Shown piece by piece: positions 1-6,626 of a stretch of 6,844 bases of DNA. Under the pieces are notes generated by a model. It ran no database searches and was not told where the DNA came from. It saw only the letters and a list, made by a program, of their open reading frames with translations. The stretch spans positions 1 to 6,844 of the forward strand of contig VGFF01000107.1 in assembly GCA_016868955.1 (NCBI GenBank), given 5' to 3'. The stretch's first letter is position 1. Each line of letters begins with the position of its first letter. This DNA is from Armatimonadota bacterium. Its GTDB lineage: Bacteria > Sysuimicrobiota > Sysuimicrobiia > Sysuimicrobiales > VGFF01. Position numbers and translations under genes: made by a program.

Positions 1-580
1 GCGCGCCGGCGACATCTGCCTCGTAAGAGTCGCCGACGTGGACCGCTTGAGCAGGTTCGATGCCGAGCACCCGCAGCGCCGCATCGAAGATCCGAGGGTC
101 CGGCTTGGCGGCCCGGACCACCCCGGAGGCGATGACGCACTCGAAGTAGTCTCCAATACCCACCTCGGCCAGCGTCTTCTCGAGGCCGGTCTCCCAATTG
201 GAGACGACGCCGAGGCGCAAGCCGCGGGCGCGCAGGGCGTCGAGGACGGCGAGAACGTCGTCGAACGGCACGAATCGCGCCCGCACCGACGCGAACGAGG
301 CGCCGACGCGCTCGGCGACCACTTCTCGGTCTGCACCGACGCCCAGCGCGTGGACCATCTCGAGGTTGAAGGCGTGCCACGTCTCGCGGGTGCTGGCGGC
401 AGGTGGGCGATTCGCCATCGCCGCGGTGGCTCGCGTGTACGCGCGTTGCAGCGCTTCCCGGTGCGTGTCATGTCCGACGGCGGCGAGCGCGCCCGTCCAA
501 ACGTCGAACCAGGACGGCACGCCGAGCAGCAACGTGTGGCCGACGTCCAGCGTAACCGCGCGGATGCGGCGCCCGCTCAG
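1..580 (-). CDS. HAD-superfamily hydrolase (HAD-IA-like), 3' end cut by window edge, probable CTG start
   Basis: A haloacid-dehalogenase-fold hydrolase. The family mostly removes phosphate from small metabolites through an aspartyl intermediate; the substrate here cannot be told. Counting from a CTG at 580-578, 193 residues are visible and all four HAD motifs are in one frame: motif I LDVGHTLL with nucleophile Asp12, motif II VVSN with Ser127, motif III AKPDPRIF with Lys159, and motif IV VGDSYEADVAGA with Asp184 and Asp189. Residues about 20-110 form the helical cap of a C1-type HAD. The Asp usually found two residues after the nucleophile (general acid/base in phosphatases) is Gly14, so phosphatase activity is not assured. 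No ATG, GTG or TTG lies in frame upstream of motif I within the stretch I read (to about 780). The CTG overlaps the helicase stop (CTGA) and has a GAGG eight bases upstream, so I chose it. Only a short C-terminal tail is missing. It is the third gene of the recX operon. Confidence 0.85.
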   Translation of the reverse strand, partial: MSGRRIRAVTLDVGHTLLLGVPSWFDVWTGALAAVGHDTHREALQRAYTRATAAMANRPPAASTRETWHAFNLEMVHALGVGADREVVAERVGASFASVRARFVPFDDVLAVLDALRARGLRLGVVSNWETGLEKTLAEVGIGDYFECVIASGVVRAAKPDPRIFDAALRVLGIEPAQAVHVGDSYEADVAGA

Positions 581-3500
581 CCTTCGGACCTCGCGGTGTG
601 CGGGCAGATGGATTGGAACGCGCAGTAGCGGCAGGCGCGGAACCAGTCGGGCGTCGCGCGGAAGTCGCCGCGCCGGATCCCGGCCGCCGCGTCGCGCAGC
701 GCTTTCCGCGCCGCGTCGATGCCCGCCTCGTCGGGCGCGGCCCGGCCGACGAGCACACCCTGGGGTCCCAGGAAGCGCATCTCCAGCCAATCGGGCGCGC
801 GGCCGTACATCTCGCGATAGGCCAGCGCGTACACGTGCAGCTGCAGACTGTCGACGACGCGCTTGTCGGCGCGGTCCTGCTCCCTCACTTCCGAGGTCTT
901 GAAGTCGATGAGCGTCGCGACGCCGTCGCGCAGGTCGACGCGATCCCAGCGGCCGCGCACGCGCGTGTTGTCGATGTGGAACGAGAACGGCGACTCCACC
1001 ATCGTCGGAACGTCGCCGCCCCGCTCCTCGAACTCGTGGAAGCGCGCGAGCACCCGCCGCCCCTCGTCCAACCGGAGATCCTCGTGCTCGCGGCTGAGGA
1101 AGCCCTCGTTGACCCAGACGCGCTCGAAGTACGCGGTCAGCTCCACCAACGACATGGACTGCCGCCGCGCCCGCCGGCGATTATACTCCTGCACCGCCTC
1201 GTGGATCGCGCTGCCGTAGGCGACGCGGTGGTCGCGCCGCACCGGCACGCGGAGAACGTGCACGTACTTGTACTTCAGCGGGCAGGTTTCGTAGTCGTCG
1301 ACCTGCCGGAACGAAAGGGAGATCGGCTGCTCGGCCGGGAGGATGCCGGGCAGGGCGCCGCCGTCGGCCGCGGGCGGCGCGTGCCGCTCGATCTGCGCCA
1401 GCGCCGAGGCGCGCGTCCGCTTGCCGTCGGGCTTCGGCAGTTCCAGCGCCTCGATGACGAAACGACTGACCTTGCGCGCCCGTAGACCGCCGTAGTCGTG
1501 CGCGCTCGTCAACCACAAGCGATGCTTGGCCCGCGTCATCGCGACGTAGAACAAACGCCGCTCCTCTTCGAGGTGATGGTCGCCCCGCGTCGGCACGTCG
1601 TGAGACAGCGTGATCGGCAGCTCGATCGCGTCGCGGCGCCGCGTCGTCGGGAATCGCTGATCGACGCAGGCAACGACGAACACGACGGGAAACTCCAACC
1701 CCTTCGCGCGATGCACGGTCATGACGCGGACGGCGTCAGCGTCCGGATCGTCGTCGGCGACGGACGGGTCGTCGCCGACGACGATGAGGTCGTCGAGGTG
1801 GGCGATGAACTCGGGCACGCGGTCGTAGCGGAGCAGCGACGCCGTGCGCGCGACGATGTCGAAGAAAACCGCCAGGTTGCGGACGCGATTCTCGTCGCTG
1901 GGCGCCTGCGACGTGGCCAGACGCCGAATGTACCCCGTGCGCTCGACGAGGTACGTATACAGCACGCGCCCCGTCGGCACGTCGGCGGCGATCGCGCGCA
2001 TCGCGTCCAGGTCCTCGACGAGCCGGCCGACCGCCGCCTGCCCGTCCGTGCTGACCTCGGCGGCGAGATCGTCGAACGCCGTCAGGTGGCGCATGACGTG
2101 CTCGAGCGACCGGTTGCGCCGGTTCGCCGTCTCCAGGCAACGCGACAGATCGGAGGCCGGCGCCCCATACAGCGGCGACGTCCCGAGCACGAACAAGCTG
2201 AGGTTGTCGCGCGGGCGCGCCAGTGCCCGCAGGAACGCGAGCGCGAGGCGGACCTCCTCACGGTCGTACAAGCCGCGCGTACCGGTGAACTGGAACGGGA
2301 TGCCGCGCAGGTTCAACGCGCGCAGGAACGCGTCGGCGTCGCGGTTCGCGCGCACGAGGATCGCGACGTCGCGGTAGCCACCTTCGCCACCGGCGACGTA
2401 GGACGCGATCCGATCAGCGACGGCGTCGGCTTCGGCGGCGAGCGTGTCGAAGTGCAGATGCTGCGGCGGCGCGCCGTCGCCGGCGTCGGCGACCAAGCGC
2501 TTGCTGACGCCTTCCACGACCTCGAGGCGGTCCGGATCGTTGTGCCGGATCAGCCGATAGGCGGCGTCGAGGATCGCTTGCGTCGAGCGGTAATTGCGGG
2601 ACAACACGACGCGCTGGGCGCTCGGATACGTCTGCGAGAACGTCAGGATGTTGCTGATCGCCGCGCCGCGCCACTTGTAAATCGCTTGATCATCGTCGCC
2701 GACGACCGTGATGTTGCCGTGCCCGGCGGCGATCCGCTTGACGAGAGCGAACTGTGCGTGGTTCGTGTCCTGGAATTCGTCGACGAGCACGTAGCGATAT
2801 TGCTCCTGCAAGGCCCGCAACACGGAGGGATGACCGTCGAGCAGCTCGACGGCACGCAGCAGCAAGTCGCCGAAGTCCGCGAATCCGCCTTCGCCGAGCA
2901 GCCGCTGGTACGCGTCGTAGACGGCGGCCAGCTCGCGTTGATCGGCGGCGCGCGCGGTCGCCTCATCGTCGCCGGGCGCGGCTTGGCGCGCCAAGTCTTC
3001 CGCATAGCGCAAGTAGTCCGCCGGCGTGACGGCTTCGTCCTTGGCGCGGCTGAACAGGCTGACGAGCGCCGAGACGTATCGTCCCGGATCGCCGAGCGGG
3101 CGAAACCGTTCGACGGGCAGGTCGAACAGCCGCTGTCGCAGGAACAACCCCTGCTCGGCCTGATTGAGCAGACGATAGTCCGGCGCCAGACCCAGGTGCA
3201 GGGCGTTCTCGCGCAGCAGGCGGTCGCCGAACGAGTGGAAGGTCGAGATCGCGACGTCGGTGAAGCCGTACGGCACGAGCAGGTCGACGCGCTCTTCCAT
3301 CTCGTTCGCGGCTTTGTCGGTGAACGTCAGCGCGAGGATCTCCGAGGGGCGCGCGCGCTTGGTCGCGATGAGCCAGGCGATGCGCCGCGTGATCACCGAC
3401 GTCTTGCCGGTGCCGGCGCCGGCGATGATCAGCAGCGGTCCGCCATCGGCGCTGACGGCGGCGCGTTGCTCGTCGTTGAGGCCGGCGAGGACTCGTTGTT

Positions 3501-3588
3501 CCGGCGTCGCGCCGCCGGCTTGCGCGTCCGAGGTCAGGTCCAAGTCGATCTGGCGGGTGTCGGCGGCGCGCGCTTGATTCCGGGACAC
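577..3588 (-). CDS. UvrD/AdnA-like ATP-dependent helicase fused to a RecB-type nuclease with Fe-S cysteines
   Basis: A 1003-residue SF1A 3'-5' DNA helicase with a C-terminal nuclease, expected to unwind and trim DNA ends for recombinational repair. Helicase motifs in order: Q motif around Gln41; Walker A GAGTGKT 57-63; Ia LTFTDKAANEM 87-97; II VDEFQDT 269-275; III VVGDDDQAIYKWRG 295-308; IV LSRNYRST 329-336; V TVHRAKGLEFPVV 624-636; VI EEERRLFYVAMTRAK 674-688. From about 755 comes a PD-(D/E)XK nuclease: His796 in GSAIHEAV, Asp885 in GRWDRVD, Asp895 and Lys897 in IDFKTS, and Gln915 in the QLHVY motif. Cys769 plus CRYCAFQSIC (Cys986, 989, 995) match the four ligands of the 4Fe-4S cluster in AddB-type nucleases. 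The GTG start at 3588 follows AGGAG by six bases and begins one base after the recX stop; a 44-codon upstream extension overlaps recX and is not credible. The layout resembles mycobacterial AdnA/AdnB more than plain UvrD/PcrA. No partner subunit is in view. Confidence 0.95.
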   Translation of the reverse strand: MSRNQARAADTRQIDLDLTSDAQAGGATPEQRVLAGLNDEQRAAVSADGGPLLIIAGAGTGKTSVITRRIAWLIATKRARPSEILALTFTDKAANEMEERVDLLVPYGFTDVAISTFHSFGDRLLRENALHLGLAPDYRLLNQAEQGLFLRQRLFDLPVERFRPLGDPGRYVSALVSLFSRAKDEAVTPADYLRYAEDLARQAAPGDDEATARAADQRELAAVYDAYQRLLGEGGFADFGDLLLRAVELLDGHPSVLRALQEQYRYVLVDEFQDTNHAQFALVKRIAAGHGNITVVGDDDQAIYKWRGAAISNILTFSQTYPSAQRVVLSRNYRSTQAILDAAYRLIRHNDPDRLEVVEGVSKRLVADAGDGAPPQHLHFDTLAAEADAVADRIASYVAGGEGGYRDVAILVRANRDADAFLRALNLRGIPFQFTGTRGLYDREEVRLALAFLRALARPRDNLSLFVLGTSPLYGAPASDLSRCLETANRRNRSLEHVMRHLTAFDDLAAEVSTDGQAAVGRLVEDLDAMRAIAADVPTGRVLYTYLVERTGYIRRLATSQAPSDENRVRNLAVFFDIVARTASLLRYDRVPEFIAHLDDLIVVGDDPSVADDDPDADAVRVMTVHRAKGLEFPVVFVVACVDQRFPTTRRRDAIELPITLSHDVPTRGDHHLEEERRLFYVAMTRAKHRLWLTSAHDYGGLRARKVSRFVIEALELPKPDGKRTRASALAQIERHAPPAADGGALPGILPAEQPISLSFRQVDDYETCPLKYKYVHVLRVPVRRDHRVAYGSAIHEAVQEYNRRRARRQSMSLVELTAYFERVWVNEGFLSREHEDLRLDEGRRVLARFHEFEERGGDVPTMVESPFSFHIDNTRVRGRWDRVDLRDGVATLIDFKTSEVREQDRADKRVVDSLQLHVYALAYREMYGRAPDWLEMRFLGPQGVLVGRAAPDEAGIDAARKALRDAAAGIRRGDFRATPDWFRACRYCAFQSICPHTARSEG
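589..592 (-). promoter_or_regulatory. Candidate ribosome binding site for the CTG-started HAD gene
   Basis: On the minus strand GAGG lies eight bases before the CTG at 580-578, inside the last codons of the helicase gene. It matters because it supports CTG as the start when no standard start codon is available. A four-base motif is weak evidence alone. Confidence 0.4.
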
Positions 3589-3589
3589 G

Positions 3590-4117
3590 TCAGTCTCCTG
3601 GTTCGGATCGCGGCGGGTCGGAATCGTCGGAGATCGATCCCGCGAAGATGCCCTCCGCCCGCAACACGGCGATGATGGTACGCGTCGCGAAGCCGCGCCG
3701 CTGCAGCCACGCCGACACACGCCGCGCCACGGTCGCGGCTGGCAGACCGGCGTATCGTCGACGCCGCAGGCGCGCCGCCGCGAGCGCCGTTTCGTATTCG
3801 TCGCCGACGGCGGCGGTGATCGCGTCTTCGACGATGTCGGCGACGACGCCTTTCGCGCTGAGCTCGCGCCGAATGCGCGTCGCGCCGAATCCGCGGCCTT
3901 GGGCGCGTGACGCCGCCCACAGGCGGGCGAATCGCGCGTCGTCGACGAGCCCTTCTACACGCAGCCGCTCGCGCGTGGCGCGCGCGACCTCGGTCGGAAA
4001 CTGGCGCGCCAGCACATCGTCCAGCTCCTGGGCCGATCGCGGTCGAACGGCGAGCGCGCGCAGCGCTCTCGCGTATGCCCGTCGCAAGATTCGCTCATCG
4101 TTCGTCGAATCGTCCAT
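3590..4117 (-). CDS. recX: Regulatory protein RecX (RecA modulator)
   Basis: A 175-residue protein with the RecX build of three tandem three-helix repeats. RecX binds RecA filaments in the cytoplasm and usually limits their growth and recombinase and coprotease activity. Repeat 1 is about residues 13-42 (Tyr15 AraL..., then RPRSAQELDDVL), repeat 2 about 55-92 (GLVDDARFARLWAASR, then the basic GFGATRIRRELSAKGV), repeat 3 about 115-155 (RRRYAGLP to RRGFATRTIIAVL). The phrases RPRSAQEL, GLVDDARFA and RRGF are typical of the family and the length is usual. The C-terminal tail (160-175) is acidic and variable. I prefer the ATG at 4117; a TTG at 4135 would add six residues but falls inside the palindrome described as a possible LexA site. 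No good Shine-Dalgarno precedes the ATG, so the transcript may be leaderless or nearly so. It is head of the operon with the helicase-nuclease one base downstream; recA itself is not in the window. Confidence 0.92.
   Translation of the reverse strand: MDDSTNDERILRRAYARALRALAVRPRSAQELDDVLARQFPTEVARATRERLRVEGLVDDARFARLWAASRAQGRGFGATRIRRELSAKGVVADIVEDAITAAVGDEYETALAAARLRRRRYAGLPAATVARRVSAWLQRRGFATRTIIAVLRAEGIFAGSISDDSDPPRSEPGD
3595..3599 (-). promoter_or_regulatory. Ribosome binding site fixing the helicase GTG start
   Basis: AGGAG on the minus strand sits six bases before the GTG at 3588-3586 and within the last codons of recX. It selects this GTG over the longer ATG-started reading (from 3720) and implies that recX and the helicase are translated from one message. 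Confidence 0.8.
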
Positions 4118-4760
4118 GCGAGAACAGTGTACCAAACAGGTGTTCGTCGGGGTGACGCATGGGCGAACGGGACACGTTCACCACGGCGATGTCCTCGCCT
4201 TGCCGTTTGCGGACGGTGCTTTCGACGTCGTCTGGTGCAGCCGTGTCCTGCACCACGTGCGGCGGCCCGTCGATGCGGCGCCCGAGCTGCTCCGCGTGAC
4301 GCGCGCCGGCGGGACGCTCGCGATCCGTGAGGGCGGCGTGCGGCCGCGCATGCTGCCGTTCGACATCGGCATCGGCGAACCGGGCTTGGAAGATCGCATG
4401 GAAGCCGTCTGGGCGCGGTGGTTCGCGGCGATGCAGCGGGACACGCTGGGCGGCCTGCCGCACCCGCACGGATGGACGCGCTTGCTGCGCGAGGCCGGCG
4501 CCGCCAACGTTCGCGCCCGCACGTTCATCACTGACGCGCTGCCACCGTTTTCGGCGGAGGCCGAACGCTGGCTGGCGAAACAGTTGCGCCGCGCGCTGGA
4601 CTGGGATCGCGGCCCGTACGGGCCGTTCCTCGACGACGCCGACCGTGCGACGCTGACAACGATCAGCGATCCCACGTCGCCGCACTACGCGCTGCGGCGC
4701 GACGATCTCCACGTCGTGCTCGGAGATTCCGTGTACGCGGGGCGTCGCCCGCCGCGCTGA
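4116..4760 (+). pseudogene. Class I SAM-dependent methyltransferase lacking its N-terminal SAM-binding motif
   Basis: The frame encodes the later part of a UbiE-like Rossmann methyltransferase. Numbering from the ATG at 4116 (214 residues), GDVLALPFADGAFDVVW (24-40) is the family's motif II/post-II region, CSRVLHHV (41-48) the following helix, and LLRVTRAGGTLAIREGG (58-74) the strand and turn of motif III. Residues 75-214 would form the C-terminal substrate-side region, with GWTRLLREAGAANV (119-132) a typical late helix. Motif I, the glycine-rich VLDxGxGxG loop that binds SAM, and roughly the first 70-85 residues are missing. None of the three plus-strand frames upstream contains it; that DNA is recX on the other strand. 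The true start is unclear: ATG 4116 overlaps the recX ATG, and GTG 4142 is an alternative; neither has a convincing ribosome site. The rest of the frame is intact, so truncation may be recent, or the join may be an assembly artefact. A functional small protein is possible but unlikely to methylate. Confidence 0.7.
4133..4146 (-). promoter_or_regulatory. Candidate LexA (SOS) box upstream of recX
   Basis: The minus strand reads CGAACACCTGTTTG, an imperfect inverted repeat matching the Gram-positive LexA consensus (CGAAC-N4-GTTYG core) at both half-sites, with one mismatch in the central four bases compared with RNRY. It lies 16 bases before the recX ATG, just upstream of a possible -10 element (TACACT, at about 4126-4131) that ends eight bases from the ATG; I found no convincing -35. 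LexA bound here would block the recX-helicase-HAD operon. Such a motif could occur by chance in a window this size, so its support comes from its position before a recombination operon. Confidence 0.45.
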
Positions 4761-4769
4761 CGGCCGTGC

Positions 4770-5738
4770 TCAAGGCAAGACGAGCAGCTTTCCCGTCGTC
4801 TTCCGACTCTCGAGGTCCGCGAGCGCGTGCCCCGTCTCCTCGAGCGGGTACGTCCGCTCGACGCGCACTGTCAGCGAGCCGTCCGCGACCCACGCGAACA
4901 CGTCGCGCGCGCGCGCCAGCAGCTCGTCCCGCGTCGCCGTGTAGTGGCCCATCGAAGGCCGCGTCAGGAACAATCCGCCCTTCTGATTGAGGACCTGGAC
5001 GTCGAACGGTGGGACGGCGCCGCTTGCTTGCCCGAACAACACCAAGGTGCCCCGCGGCCGCAGCACGTTCAAACTGCGATCGAACGTGTCCTTGCCGACG
5101 GAGTCGTAAACGACGTGCACGCCGGCGCCGCCGGTGAGGCGCCTCACCTCGGGCTCGAAGTCGACCTGGCTGTACACGATTACGTCATCGGCGCCGGCCG
5201 CGCGCGACAAAGCGGCCTTCGCTTCCGTCGATACCGTCGTGATCACGCGGGCGCCGGCCCGTTTCGCGATCTGCGTCAGCAGCAATCCGACGCCGCCGGC
5301 GCCGGCGTGGATGAGCGCGACGCGTTCCGGCCGCAGCGGAAACGCGCCAAGCGCCATCGCGTGCGCGGTGATGCCCTGCGACATCAGCGCCGTCGCGGTC
5401 TTTGTGTCGAGATCGTCCGGCAGTGGTACGACGCGCGCCGCCGGCGCGATCGTGTACTCGCCGTACGTCCCGGGCGCCGACGCGCAGGCCACGCGATCGC
5501 CGGCGCGGAAGTCCGTCACGCCCGATCCGACGGCGTCGACGACGCCGCCCGCCTCCAACCCGAGCGCGTGCGGCAGCTTCACCTTGTACCAGCCGCGCAG
5601 CTGGTACAGATCGATGAAGTTCACACCGCTCGCTTCGACGCGCACGCGCACCTGGTTGGCGCCGGGTTCGGGAATGGGAACGTCTTCGACGCGCAGCGTC
5701 TCCGTGCCGCCGTATTCGTGGACGATGACCGCTCTCAC
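4770..5738 (-). CDS. Zinc-independent NAD(P)H:quinone oxidoreductase (MDR/zeta-crystallin family)
   Basis: A 322-residue cytoplasmic medium-chain reductase, the usual length for the quinone oxidoreductase family, which transfers hydride from NADPH to quinones or activated enones. The N-terminal GroES-like domain carries VRVEASGVNFIDLYQLRG (about 32-49) and the HALGLEAGGVVDAVGSGV stretch (57-74) with GDRV at 80-83. The Rossmann domain has the dinucleotide-binding HAGAGGVGLLL (144-154), then the AGADDVIVYS strand (181-190), YDSVG (211-215) and LFGQASG (234-240). The Cys/His zinc ligands of alcohol dehydrogenases are absent. The GTG start at 5738 shares four bases (GTGA) with the stop of the upstream hydrolase and has GAGG seven bases before it; a longer ATG-started reading from 5912 overlaps that gene and is rejected. 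Its physiological substrate is unknown; with a C-C hydrolase-like partner a catabolic reductase role is plausible. It ends nine bases from the oppositely oriented methyltransferase remnant. Confidence 0.9.
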   Translation of the reverse strand: MRAVIVHEYGGTETLRVEDVPIPEPGANQVRVRVEASGVNFIDLYQLRGWYKVKLPHALGLEAGGVVDAVGSGVTDFRAGDRVACASAPGTYGEYTIAPAARVVPLPDDLDTKTATALMSQGITAHAMALGAFPLRPERVALIHAGAGGVGLLLTQIAKRAGARVITTVSTEAKAALSRAAGADDVIVYSQVDFEPEVRRLTGGAGVHVVYDSVGKDTFDRSLNVLRPRGTLVLFGQASGAVPPFDVQVLNQKGGLFLTRPSMGHYTATRDELLARARDVFAWVADGSLTVRVERTYPLEETGHALADLESRKTTGKLLVLP

Positions 5739-6583
5739 GGCCGCGCCTCGCCGCGCGCCAGGAACTCGCCGACGACGTAGGACCAGCTCTCCGGGTGCTC
5801 CGTGTGCACGTGGTGCCCGGCGTGCGACCAGACGTGGACCTCGCCGTCGCGCAGGCGGCGGTAGAAGCGCAACGCGTCCTCGGGGCTGGCGCCGCGGTTC
5901 TCGCGGCTCCACGTCAGCAGCACCGGGCGGTTCAATGCGCCGGCGAACTCGCTGATGTGCTTTCCCTTATAGAGGAGGTTGCGGTTCCAGTCCGCCGGCA
6001 ACGGCCCCGTCCACTTGCGGCGCGCCAGCGCGAAGTCGTAGTTGCGCAGCGACAACGCCAGCGTGCGCCCCACGCGCGCGTCCGTGACGAGCTTCGGGTC
6101 GACGTAGAACGAGAGCAAATCCTTGCGGACGTACGCCTCGTCGATCGTCTGCTCGACGTCGCGCGGCAGCGGGTAGTCGGCGGGGATCGGCGACGTGCCG
6201 TTCAGGCTGTTGATGATGACGACCTTGCGGACGAGATCCGGCGCCTCGTGCGCCATGTACTGCACGAGCCAGCCGCCGTGGGAATTGCCGGCGACGTGCG
6301 CGCGGCGGTCCAGCCGGCGGAGGAACTTCACGAGAAAATCGCCCTGCGCGACCGACGAGAAATCCTCGGGGCCGCGTCCCGGCGTCTCGCCGTAGCCGAT
6401 GACGTCGACGGCGACGACGTTGAACCGGCGGCTCAACGGCTCGATGATCGAACCGTAGGTAAGCTCGGCGCTGCACCAGACGAGCGCGCCGTGCACGAGC
6501 ACGATCGTATCGCCCTCACCGGCCTCCAGATAGTGCGCCCGGACGCCATCGACGTCCAGCGTTTTGCTTTGCCAGATGATCAT
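5735..6583 (-). CDS. Alpha/beta-fold hydrolase resembling meta-cleavage C-C hydrolases
   Basis: A 282-residue alpha/beta hydrolase, the usual length of the BphD/MhpC-like group. Visible elements: oxyanion-hole strand TIVLVHGA (His31-Gly32), the FNVVAVDVIGYGETPG strand and loop (54-69), nucleophile elbow AGNSHGG with Ser101, a lid region about 135-205, the strand RPVLLTWSRENR (219-230) where the acid is expected, and the C-terminal SHAGHHVHTEHPESW with His257 as likely base. GNSxGG and the WxR strand are shared with hydrolases that cleave C-C bonds in aromatic meta-cleavage products, but the substrate cannot be assigned; an esterase or other hydrolase is equally possible. The residue four after the strand Trp, normally the catalytic Asp, is Asn229, with Glu228 beside it and Asp236 nearby. 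The ATG at 6583 follows a loosely spaced AGGGGA by 12 bases. It lies 43 bases after the permease gene and overlaps the quinone oxidoreductase start by four bases, so the three are probably one operon. Confidence 0.88.
   Translation of the reverse strand: MIIWQSKTLDVDGVRAHYLEAGEGDTIVLVHGALVWCSAELTYGSIIEPLSRRFNVVAVDVIGYGETPGRGPEDFSSVAQGDFLVKFLRRLDRRAHVAGNSHGGWLVQYMAHEAPDLVRKVVIINSLNGTSPIPADYPLPRDVEQTIDEAYVRKDLLSFYVDPKLVTDARVGRTLALSLRNYDFALARRKWTGPLPADWNRNLLYKGKHISEFAGALNRPVLLTWSRENRGASPEDALRFYRRLRDGEVHVWSHAGHHVHTEHPESWSYVVGEFLARGEARP
5746..5749 (-). promoter_or_regulatory. Ribosome binding site for the quinone oxidoreductase GTG start
   Basis: GAGG on the minus strand lies seven bases before GTG 5738-5736, inside the end of the hydrolase gene. 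With the GTGA overlap it supports the shorter start and reinitiation after the hydrolase. Confidence 0.6.
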
Positions 6584-6626
6584 CGCGTGGTGCGTTCCCC
6601 TTTCGTTCGATCGGTCCCGCCCGCGA

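Noticed and set aside
1498..3675. Long plus-strand open frame of 725 codons opposite the helicase gene
   Set aside because: It is exactly antisense to a gene with all helicase motifs, its translation is Arg/Val/Asp-rich without recognisable domains, and long antisense frames are common in high-GC DNA.
3589..3720. Longer helicase start giving 44 extra residues
   Set aside because: It overlaps recX, is Arg/Ser/Pro-rich, and the AGGAG six bases before GTG 3588 marks a better start.
3648..4115. Upstream plus-strand extension of the methyltransferase frame
   Set aside because: It is antisense to recX, Arg/Ser/Ala-rich, and contains no SAM-binding motif, so it is not the missing N-terminus.
4118..4135. 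TTG start for recX six codons upstream
   Set aside because: It falls within the palindrome and has no ribosome site; ATG 4117 fits family alignment equally well.
4761..4769. Bidirectional terminator between the convergent methyltransferase remnant and quinone oxidoreductase
   Set aside because: Only nine bases separate the stops and I see no stem-loop or T-run there.
4827..5780. Plus-strand open frame of 317 codons opposite the quinone oxidoreductase
   Set aside because: Antisense shadow; the minus strand encodes the complete MDR fold.
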